Source: Eshraghiella sp051880035 (GTDB lineage Bacteria > Bacillota > Clostridia > Lachnospirales > Lachnospiraceae). From it: a stretch of DNA of 64,000 bases. The stretch covers positions 6,101 to 70,100 of the forward strand of contig JBJENE010000014.1 in the NCBI GenBank assembly GCA_051880035.1, read 5' to 3'. The stretch's first letter is position 1, and every line of letters starts with the position of its first letter. Positions 24,456-31,738 of this stretch are shown here, piece after piece. Both the position numbers and the translations under genes were made by a program. Under the pieces are notes generated by a model. The model had not been told where the DNA came from. It made no database searches and saw only the letters and a list, made by a program, of their open reading frames with translations.

Positions 24456-24982
24456 ATAACAATTCCCTCTTTTTCAACTTTTTTGTAAAAAGGCAAAGTT
24501 GTTTTCCATTCCTTAAATTCACGCTTCTCAATTGATATAACAGATATAGTAACACCTAAATCCAACTGATAATCAACCACAATATCTGTCATCCTGTCAT
24601 ATTGTTCTTCTGTCTGAGCATCCGTTAAAACTAATGCCATATCAACATCTGATTCATCTGTCTCCTGCCCTCTGGCATACGATCCATACAGTATTACTTC
24701 TTCAATATATCTGCCATAGACTTCACCAAACGCATCACACATTTTACATAATTTCTTGAGCATTTCAGGATGCTTACTATTAAACCTTACACGTTGTCTC
24801 CAGTTTCGGTATCCGCCACTTCTAATTCTTCTGTCCTTAGGATATTCAGTTCCCTTTGGTATAAGCCATTGATTACCAATTTTTTCACCTTCTAAGGTAC
24901 CCCTCATCAACATTCGTCTGATATTTCCCGGATCTTTTCCGTAGATTTCTGCGTATTGTGACACTGTATAATACTCATTCAT
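24440..24982 (-). CDS. Nucleotidyltransferase (MNT) with N-terminal helix-turn-helix
   Basis: A 180-residue two-domain protein. Residues 1-45 look like a MerR/excisionase-type winged helix (YTVSQYAEIYGKDPGNIRRM, then GEKIGNQWLIP). Residues 75-180 are a minimal nucleotidyltransferase with Gly100-Ser101 and Asp112/Asp114 (YGSYARGQETDESDVDMALV). Most MNT antitoxins lack the DNA-binding part, so here the antitoxin may also repress transcription. ATG 24982 is preferred over 24991 because AGGGAG touches the latter but has a 9-nt spacer to the former. Confidence 0.85.
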   Translation of the reverse strand: MNEYYTVSQYAEIYGKDPGNIRRMLMRGTLEGEKIGNQWLIPKGTEYPKDRRIRSGGYRNWRQRVRFNSKHPEMLKKLCKMCDAFGEVYGRYIEEVILYGSYARGQETDESDVDMALVLTDAQTEEQYDRMTDIVVDYQLDLGVTISVISIEKREFKEWKTTLPFYKKVEKEGIVIWKSA

Positions 24983-25006
24983 ATCTTTCATCTCCCTTTC
25001 AATTAA

Positions 25007-25035
25007 ACATTAACACTATATCGTGTAAATGTCAA
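25007..25035 (-). promoter_or_regulatory. MNT-HEPN promoter with inverted repeat in the spacer
   Basis: Minus strand: TTGACA (25030-25035), 17-nt spacer, TAATGT (25007-25012). The spacer contains ACAC-TATATC-GTGT (25013-25026), an inverted repeat suited to an autorepressor. Confidence 0.6.
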
Positions 25036-25090
25036 ACATGTTTCCGGATGAAACCGATTAGATTTTATGTCCATCGCAACCTTATGGAGA

Positions 25091-25105
25091 ACATTTAGAT
25101 AACAT
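25091..25105. repeat. 15-bp direct repeat, right copy (flanks HEPN-MNT)
   Basis: Identical to the copy at 24050-24064; it lies 55 nt upstream of the -35 box of the MNT-HEPN promoter. Confidence 0.8.
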
Positions 25106-25272
25106 AAACCCTACGGGAACCGTCCCATGCACTATAATTTTCTATTGCTGTAACCACCATCTTTCATACCGCAATCCGACAAAGAATATTATTTCATGTT
25201 ATTTTACTTTTTCTACCTTTCTTTAAATAAACCTCTTACATTATCTCATCAGATGGTTCTACAGGCAAACAT

Positions 25273-25296
25273 AAAGGACGGTATGTACCGTCCTTT
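25273..25296. terminator. Terminator-like hairpin after the lipoprotein gene
   Basis: AAAGGACGGTA and TACCGTCCTTT form a perfect 11-bp inverted repeat with a 2-nt centre, 80 nt after the lipoprotein stop codon. Only short T-runs flank it. Confidence 0.55.
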
Positions 25297-25375
25297 ACAA
25301 TTCATGCTTTGCCGCAGCAATATGAAAATTCTAATAATTATATGCAACAGTTTTGCATTGATTTGACCTTGAATA

Positions 25376-26320
25376 TTAGTGGGTGTTCTTTCCTGAGCCG
25401 TTACAACGATAGCACATAGCCCAAAGTGTACCACCACATCTTGGGCAAGGAAGACCGCCTAATCTGCCTTCACCGTTACAATCTTCGCATACCTGATATC
25501 CGGCGCCATCTCCGCAACGAACACATGGGGTCTTTCCTTCACCATGGCAAGCCCAGCATTTTCCATCGTCCTGATTTGCATCTAAGCCGGAGCCTCCACA
25601 ACTGTCACAGGTACTGAAGCCTTCACCGTTGCAAAGTGTACAGGTTGTTTTTCCCTCGCCGGTACACTTATCACATACGGTCCACTCATTGCCATCCAAG
25701 TAGGTGGTTCCGTTACATCCGTCACATACTATGACACCGCTTCCATAACAAAGGTCGCAGGTATCATCAACAACTTCACCTTCCATTATATCTGCAACAA
25801 TAGGTGCATTCGGGAAATCTTCTTCGATTAATGCCTGCTGTACGCCATCCTTTACTTCCAGAGCCTCATCTAAAAGCTCCTGGCCTGTATGCTCAGCATC
25901 CATGATGGTAAGGTTAACCGGCTTTTCATCCTGCATATAGCCTGCATCCGTAGCTGCCTTTACCATTTCTTTTGCAACTTCTTCAAGTTCCTTGCCCTCA
26001 ACCTCAAGATTTCCATAGGCAGTCTCGGCATCGTCATTGTTACATACAATCTCAATAACCTTACCATCCTCATCTGTCAGGATATCAGCATCAGGGTTGA
26101 TGGAAACTTTGATTCTCGTCGTATAATTCTTATCTGCAGTATTGTCCGGTGCTGCTGATTCTGTTTCGCTCTGCGTTTCCTGTTCATTCGTGTCTTGTTC
26201 CTGCGTCTGCTGTGCAGGGGTTGTTGCATCCCCGTTATTTGCAGTTTTTTTCTCTGCACACGCAGTGAGAGAAGCAATCAGCATCAAGGCAACCAATAAG
26301 ATTGATAATCTGGATTTCAT
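25376..26320 (-). CDS. Lipoprotein with RsgI-like domain and DnaJ-type zinc fingers
   Basis: A 314-residue lipoprotein. The signal peptide ends in LIASLTAC with the lipobox Cys21. A Gln/Glu/Thr-rich linker (25-65) is followed by a domain (about 67-175) resembling the middle domain of RsgI anti-sigma factors (RIKVSINPDADILTDEDGKV, then a Gly-Tyr near the end). Residues 185-310 contain ten CxxC pairs, mostly CxxCxGxG (CDLCYGSG, CDKCTGEG, CTLCNGEG, CDSCGGSG, CEDCNGEG), the DnaJ zinc-finger pattern, which would be on the outside of the membrane. No J domain, sigI or transmembrane anti-sigma part is present. Role unknown; envelope protein binding or metal sensing is possible. Confidence 0.82.
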   Translation of the reverse strand: MKSRLSILLVALMLIASLTACAEKKTANNGDATTPAQQTQEQDTNEQETQSETESAAPDNTADKNYTTRIKVSINPDADILTDEDGKVIEIVCNNDDAETAYGNLEVEGKELEEVAKEMVKAATDAGYMQDEKPVNLTIMDAEHTGQELLDEALEVKDGVQQALIEEDFPNAPIVADIMEGEVVDDTCDLCYGSGVIVCDGCNGTTYLDGNEWTVCDKCTGEGKTTCTLCNGEGFSTCDSCGGSGLDANQDDGKCWACHGEGKTPCVRCGDGAGYQVCEDCNGEGRLGGLPCPRCGGTLWAMCYRCNGSGKNTH

Positions 26321-26434
26321 AAAATTTCTCCTTACACTTTTGTAATGTTTTTATAAAATTCTACATCTTTTTCACGTTTTCTTGTAGGGTAGTTTTAGGA
26401 TAGGTACGGCCATTCATACAGAAAAAAGCTATTA

Positions 26435-28144
26435 TTATTGAATTTTTATCCTGTTTGCCTTGTATTGAACTGACATATTTATTCCCAAAAAAATCCACAT
26501 ATAAGGTGATACTGTAACCATACTGTCATTAAGCATACTGAATATGCAAAATGCAATTACCGAAACAAATGTTGCATGCAATATCCAATTATCATTTTTC
26601 TTATACTTAAATCTATTTATAATGCATTGCGCCAATATATAAATTACAATTCCACAAAGTGCCAGAGTTCCAAGTATACCAATATCCATGCAGTATTGCA
26701 GAATAATATTATGTGGACGGTTGACAATTACTTTATGTGTTCCATGTATCTTCATAAGACCGACATAATCATACTGGTCATAATTATATATATAATTTCC
26801 CGGTCCTTTTCCAATCAATATTACCTCTTTTAGCTTTGGCAATGTACGAATCCAAATATATCCCCTTCCCGTAAATGCACTATCATATTTGTTATATGTA
26901 TATTCTTCGCTTATACTGTCAATAGGGACAGCATCAACTCCAACGCCTTTAAACTCTCTATTAATAATATAAAAATCAAGAGTATCTTTATATCCAAGTT
27001 CAATCTTCACATACACAGTGCCTGCATTTTCAATAACTGAAAATTCTATTTTCACATTCTTATATGCTTCATCATTAAATACAAACCATCCATCCTCATT
27101 GTTGGCATCCATTATATTATCATCAGAATCATAAAACGCAATATTCTCATTACATACAATCGAAAATTTGCTCTCATTTCCATATATGGTAAGTTTATTT
27201 CCTTCCATATCTATTTTCTTTAATTCATATATGTCATTTACATTTTCTTCAAATGAATCGCCATTTGATGCACTAACATCAATTAATGCTCCAAGTTTTC
27301 CACCGGAAATACCATTTACAACCAATAGAATTACAGACATGGCGACAGCTAATACTATAAGCTCCTTTATTTTGCACTTTATTGTTTTGATTTCACAAAT
27401 CATCATTGCAATAATGATGGCTATTTGCAGATAAAACACAAGTGTTGATTTAGAAACAAGAATGCAAAAAACAATACCTATATTAATCAATATACCTGCA
27501 ATACAACTAATTCTATTCTTTGCATGCAGCCAATACTCAAAAGCAAACGGAAGCAACATACAGCAAAAACAGCCATAATAATTAGAATTATCAAATGTAA
27601 GTTTAACTCTGTTTACACTTTCAAGTTTTTCCCGGTTTCCTATCCACAAGGTGGCAATCGGTATATCAAAAAATTCAATTATTGACATAACTATAATAAC
27701 TGTCATTAAAATAACAACTGTCTTTTTTAATATATCTAAGATTTTATTCATATAGAAATAATTGTATGAAATGAAAAACAACACCAAATAACTTAAAAGT
27801 ACAGCTAAGCTTTCAAACTCTGTATTATAATTTTGAAATTCATTTCCATAATCTGCCGAAAGAACTTGTGACAGAACCGCACATATTACAAATATTGCCG
27901 CCATAATCCATAAAGCTTTGTTCTTATCCCTTAATGGATTGTTTTTAATAATATTATCGGGAAAGATGTTTTCGCCTATAAACCAAGACAGACAGAATAC
28001 TGCCATCAGCATCACCATTTTTTCCTTAATATGTATATCAGGAATTAATGGGTAAATAAGTATAAATATACATATACTGTATGGCACTACATATTTGTAT
28101 TTGGGCATTTCGTCTGATAATTTTACTTTTTTATGTTTTTTCAT
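26435..28144 (-). CDS. O-antigen ligase/polymerase-like membrane protein
   Basis: A 569-residue protein with about ten transmembrane helices and one large extracytoplasmic insert (about residues 285-410). The conserved part follows it: GRGYIWIRTLPKLKE, GKGPGNY and RPHNIILQYCMDIGILG match the Wzy/WaaL (O-antigen ligase) pattern. Such enzymes polymerise or transfer polysaccharide on undecaprenyl carriers. It is an orphan, with no glycosyltransferases nearby, so it may decorate a protein or wall polymer made elsewhere. The region is visibly AT-richer than neighbours, as often in surface-polysaccharide genes. The ribosome site is weak. Confidence 0.8.
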   Translation of the reverse strand: MKKHKKVKLSDEMPKYKYVVPYSICIFILIYPLIPDIHIKEKMVMLMAVFCLSWFIGENIFPDNIIKNNPLRDKNKALWIMAAIFVICAVLSQVLSADYGNEFQNYNTEFESLAVLLSYLVLFFISYNYFYMNKILDILKKTVVILMTVIIVMSIIEFFDIPIATLWIGNREKLESVNRVKLTFDNSNYYGCFCCMLLPFAFEYWLHAKNRISCIAGILINIGIVFCILVSKSTLVFYLQIAIIIAMMICEIKTIKCKIKELIVLAVAMSVILLVVNGISGGKLGALIDVSASNGDSFEENVNDIYELKKIDMEGNKLTIYGNESKFSIVCNENIAFYDSDDNIMDANNEDGWFVFNDEAYKNVKIEFSVIENAGTVYVKIELGYKDTLDFYIINREFKGVGVDAVPIDSISEEYTYNKYDSAFTGRGYIWIRTLPKLKEVILIGKGPGNYIYNYDQYDYVGLMKIHGTHKVIVNRPHNIILQYCMDIGILGTLALCGIVIYILAQCIINRFKYKKNDNWILHATFVSVIAFCIFSMLNDSMVTVSPYMWIFLGINMSVQYKANRIKIQ

Positions 28145-28185
28145 GCTTATTCAATCTCTTTTGTCATTTTTAATTATTATTATAT

Positions 28186-28222
28186 AAAAAGCAGATGATA
28201 AAATCAACATTTTACCATCTGC
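28186..28222 (-). terminator. Terminator of the large surface-protein gene
   Basis: GCAGATGATAAAAT pairs with ATTTTACCATCTGC (28191-28222) and is followed by TTTTT on the minus strand, about 35 nt after the stop codon. Confidence 0.85.
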
Positions 28223-28256
28223 CTAATATGAATTAATAAGTATCTTTACCCACTGA

Positions 28257-30356
28257 TTATTCAGTTACTTTTTTCTTAGTTGCAACGACTGCAAATGCAC
28301 CAATCATTGTAAACATTGCAATGATACAAATAGCAATATTTGAATTGTAACCGGCTGCAGGGTCATCGTCTGACGGTTTATTGTCTGCCGGTTTATTATC
28401 TGCAGTAAACAGACTATCGCTGATTATGATTGCATACTCTGATGCATGTGTAAACTTAAATCCTGCTGTACCATCTTCAGCTATCTTTACACCTTCAATA
28501 AACTCCAAAGCACCTGTTTCCGGATTATAATAAAAGAGATTTGCATATTTACCGCTATTTTCTGTTCCAAGATTCAGCTTAAACTCTGCTTTAAATCCAA
28601 AATCACCTGTATGTTCAATTGAAAGTTCAACTACTGTTCCTTCAAGTTTAACTTTTTCAATTGCTGTCTGCGGAATAACACCTTCTACCATATCTACAGT
28701 TAAATCAATAACTTCAGGTATTGTTCCCGTAATGTCACTTCCCTTAATTGTCCAGCTTGCCCCACCTTCTGATTTAATAACAAGAGTCACATTCTTTTCT
28801 TTTACTGCCACAAGAACGTCTTTTGTAATAACTATATTTTCAACGCCGGCATCAATTTCAACCGTTCCGTTCTCTTCAGCTGTTTCGATTTGTGAACATA
28901 TCCGCTCACTTAATGTTGATTCTTTTATTGTTGATTTTCTTATTGCTCCGTACAAGCGTCCATCGTCTGTATATGCATATGTAATAAAAACCCCTGTTTC
29001 TTCTATATAATCACAAATTATTTTTTCTGTACTTAAAATTACTTTTCCTTCAGAATCACGTACTACTGACCCTTCTTCATTATTAAAAATTAACCAATCA
29101 TCACCTATATATACATTATCTGTGTCAAGCAATTCTGCTTTATCAAGTGAATAGTCATCATCCTTATTTAATGCATAATAACACTTTACTCTGTCCTCTC
29201 CCCCGTTAGTCCAGTAGCTAAGATATATATATACCCTATTTGCATCTGCTGCAAATGGATATACCCATAAACCGTCTCCTTCACCCAATTCTAACAAAGT
29301 ATTAAAATATTCACGCAGTTGGGCGTACGTATAAATTGCATTTCCATCTTTAGAATAAATTCCGCCTTCACCATCTTCATATACAAAATCTATATCATCA
29401 TTTCCGTCTGACATATTCGATTCTTCTACAATAGGTGTACACTCTTCTTCTGAAACTTCTTCCAAAGTATCATATGATAGTAAATACTTATCGTTTTCGT
29501 ATCCTCCATGATACACTACTTCTACCTCAAAAGCTTCCTCATAATCAGGATTTATATTAATATAATATCCTGAGTTTTCAACATTTATGTTTTTTTCTTT
29601 CTTATTAAGATCAGAATCTATACAGATAATGGTATTGCCTTTTATGAGCAATAAATAATCACCTAAGATATCAACCTCATAATCAAAAAGACCTCCAAGT
29701 ATAATTTTATCTTTCTCATTAAATTCATGGTCAAACAGAATCAAATCACTTGTAAAATCCATATGTCCACGTTTAATACAATAATTTCCGCCAAATTCTG
29801 CACAAATTCCCCAAAAATATTCTATATTTTCTATAACATCTTCTTTAACAATTTTTTCTTCCTTGTCGATAACATTATATTTGGTGCCATCATTTACAAG
29901 ATAATAATTATTATCAAATTGATCTACATATGTATATCTGTTATCGCCATCACCTATCCATGTAAGATCTTCTGACATAATCGCTTCTGAACCATCTTCA
30001 CGAAGACATTCCATGTACTTGATAAAATCGTCACCTGAGACATTATAATAACCGGTATATCTAACATACTTTACAGTTCCGTCAGAATTTTTATTACTGA
30101 TTTCCGTAATATTACCTTTGCTGTCAATGATTGAAATACTGTCTTCTGCTGTGAGTCTTTCATCTCCCCTTTCTGTAGCCATGACAACAGAACCATTACT
30201 AAACTTATAATAATACTTATACTCATTCTCCAAAAGTACCTCAACATTGTCTTCCGGTTCATCAGCAGCATATATAACAGGACTTGAAATAAAACTTCCT
30301 GCTGCAATAATTAGTGCAACTGCAGCTGCCAATGCTTTTTTAATACTTCTACGCAT
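28257..30356 (-). CDS. Large cell-surface protein of unknown function
   Basis: A 699-residue exported protein. Residues 1-33 form a signal peptide; residues about 670-690 form a transmembrane helix before the basic tail KKKVTE. The middle contains repeated short beta elements around aromatic residues and Asp/Asn, suggesting a propeller (KYYYKFSNGSV, DNNYYLVNDGTKYN, YSKDGNAIYTY). The C-terminal 200 residues include a domain seen in other Lachnospiraceae surface proteins (FKLNLGTENSGKYANLFYYN, then ASEYAIIISD). GAAGGA fits ATG 30356 with 6 nt, not the ATG two codons upstream. No enzymatic motif was recognised. Confidence 0.7.
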   Translation of the reverse strand: MRRSIKKALAAAVALIIAAGSFISSPVIYAADEPEDNVEVLLENEYKYYYKFSNGSVVMATERGDERLTAEDSISIIDSKGNITEISNKNSDGTVKYVRYTGYYNVSGDDFIKYMECLREDGSEAIMSEDLTWIGDGDNRYTYVDQFDNNYYLVNDGTKYNVIDKEEKIVKEDVIENIEYFWGICAEFGGNYCIKRGHMDFTSDLILFDHEFNEKDKIILGGLFDYEVDILGDYLLLIKGNTIICIDSDLNKKEKNINVENSGYYININPDYEEAFEVEVVYHGGYENDKYLLSYDTLEEVSEEECTPIVEESNMSDGNDDIDFVYEDGEGGIYSKDGNAIYTYAQLREYFNTLLELGEGDGLWVYPFAADANRVYIYLSYWTNGGEDRVKCYYALNKDDDYSLDKAELLDTDNVYIGDDWLIFNNEEGSVVRDSEGKVILSTEKIICDYIEETGVFITYAYTDDGRLYGAIRKSTIKESTLSERICSQIETAEENGTVEIDAGVENIVITKDVLVAVKEKNVTLVIKSEGGASWTIKGSDITGTIPEVIDLTVDMVEGVIPQTAIEKVKLEGTVVELSIEHTGDFGFKAEFKLNLGTENSGKYANLFYYNPETGALEFIEGVKIAEDGTAGFKFTHASEYAIIISDSLFTADNKPADNKPSDDDPAAGYNSNIAICIIAMFTMIGAFAVVATKKKVTE

Positions 30357-30536
30357 CTTCATTCCTTCTTTCTTTTGAAATTTATAAAAAAATTAATTTT
30401 TTTAGCTTCAAAATTATTTAGTATACAGAACCATTATAACATGATATATTTCATTTTTCAAATTATTATTATGAGAATTTCAAGTCAGCATACAAAAAAC
30501 ATCTAATTCATATTAATAGCATATTATCTATTTTAA

Positions 30537-31373
30537 TCACCCCTCCACAATCCTCTCAACAATTTTCTTCACACAATTTATATCCAATGGCATACTGTAA
30601 GTTTCATATGTTACAAACAACTTATCTCCCTGTAAAATACCGTTGGTTGAATACAGATTCATTTTCTTCACAAAATCGACCGAGTATTTCGGCTCATCCA
30701 TACGCCCTGCGTGTTCATAATAATAGATTCGACCGGTGTGCTTATTAATTATCGTAAAATCAGGATGCACAATAATATTACATCCGTCCTTTGTTTTCAA
30801 TTCCAACGGTCTCTCATACTTATATTCAATATCATCCTTATATTGATACAGAACATTTGCAATTATCAGTTCCGACTTGGATCTGACCTTCTCCCCCTGA
30901 TTTGTTTCATAAATCAGATTCTCTTTAAATCCAGTATACGGTTCATATTCCTCTCTGTCCCACGCCTCTAATTTTTCTTTTACACCAATAGCGACAGGTT
31001 CTACCAGTGCTTTTCGTTCATCCGGCAGATTTCTAAAGATTTCCTCAACAGCTTCTTCATTATATTTTTGTACAAACTCCTGAAGCAAAGCTATCTGGCT
31101 TTTCAGCACTGCGGCTACGGTTATCAGATATCCCTTCTCCGCCAATTCAATTGCAAGACTCATCTGATTTTTCTTAATATATGTTGTGCTCCACTGTTGC
31201 GTCGTCGGCTCCTTTTCCTGCCGATAGTAGTATAATCTTCCTTTCTTTCTCTGATACTTCAATATACCTTCTGAGGCATCTGCAATGAATTTCTCGGTCT
31301 TTTCCAATATCAGCGTTTTCTCCTCTATCTGCTTTCTCATTTCTTCTATCGTGACACATTCCTCCTTTAACAA
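30537..31373 (-). CDS. PD-(D/E)XK-like nuclease-fold protein (start uncertain)
   Basis: A protein of about 271-278 residues. The N-terminal half is a coiled coil (EEKTLILEKTEKFIADASEG) ahead of GRLYYYRQ. The C-terminal part has VRSKSELIIANVLY, HPDFTIIN and YYYEHAGRMDEP, which fits the Glu, Asp and ExK-like positions of PD-(D/E)XK nucleases, though the last motif is weak. The open frame begins with TTG at 31373, but AAAGGAGG lies downstream of that codon, 8 nt before an ACG (31352-31350) where an ATG would be expected. The start is either ACG or lost by mutation. It stands alone. Function unknown. Confidence 0.6.
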   Translation of the reverse strand: MLKEECVTIEEMRKQIEEKTLILEKTEKFIADASEGILKYQRKKGRLYYYRQEKEPTTQQWSTTYIKKNQMSLAIELAEKGYLITVAAVLKSQIALLQEFVQKYNEEAVEEIFRNLPDERKALVEPVAIGVKEKLEAWDREEYEPYTGFKENLIYETNQGEKVRSKSELIIANVLYQYKDDIEYKYERPLELKTKDGCNIIVHPDFTIINKHTGRIYYYEHAGRMDEPKYSVDFVKKMNLYSTNGILQGDKLFVTYETYSMPLDINCVKKIVERIVEG

Positions 31374-31694
31374 TAGTTCTACTAAACAGGTATCGACTAC
31401 GCATTTTTAGCAGAAAATATGACCTCTGATTAAGGCATTTTCTACATAAACGCAGACTCCGACCTAATTTAGCAGAGATTTTTCTCATTTTATTTGATAA
31501 ATTTGGGGATTTGAAGATTTTTTTCTACCTCGGCACGTGGTTTTCGGCATTTTTAGAAGAATTACCGGTCGAAATCGGGTCTTTTTTCTGTCCATTGACT
31601 TGATATAGCCATGTTTTAGTAGAAATCAAGTTTCCCATCAGGACTTTGCTCCATAAAAGGATAGAAATTAGATATGAATGAATCATTAATGATA
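31374..31694. other. Intergenic region without a gene
   Basis: No supported gene, terminator or RNA. The sequence is AT-rich with scattered TTTAGCAGA repeats; a 104-codon minus frame (31174-31488) covers the ribosome site of the neighbouring gene in another frame and has no homology features. Confidence 0.4.
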
Positions 31695-31721
31695 TCAGCC
31701 CCACGGGAACCGCGGGGCTGA
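31695..31721 (-). repeat. 3' hairpin element, copy 2
   Basis: CAGCCCCACG (31696-31705) and CGCGGGGCTG (31711-31720) form the hairpin; ACATATAGAA (31721-31730) then runs to 8 nt before the ppdK stop codon. Compared with copy 1, a T-A pair has become C-G, so pairing is kept. Confidence 0.8.
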
Positions 31722-31738
31722 CATATAGAATAATTTAA

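Larger units (their letters stand above)
25036..25375. other. Intergenic region without a gene
   Basis: No supported gene. It holds the right 15-bp repeat, a partial match to the 3' hairpin element (CCCTACGGGAACCG, 25109-25122) with only one arm kept, an AT-rich stretch, and a terminator-like hairpin at 25273-25296 that serves the lipoprotein gene. A 62-codon frame (25249-25437) has no ribosome site and overlaps that gene. Confidence 0.6.

Noticed and set aside
25249..25437. 62-codon minus frame downstream of the lipoprotein
   Set aside because: Begins inside the lipoprotein gene in another frame, without a ribosome site, and crosses the hairpin at 25273-25296.
31174..31488. 104-codon minus frame overlapping the PD-(D/E)XK-like gene start
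   Set aside because: Its internal ATG is only 1 nt after GGAGG, composition is unlike a protein, and it is a shadow of a gene with recognisable motifs.
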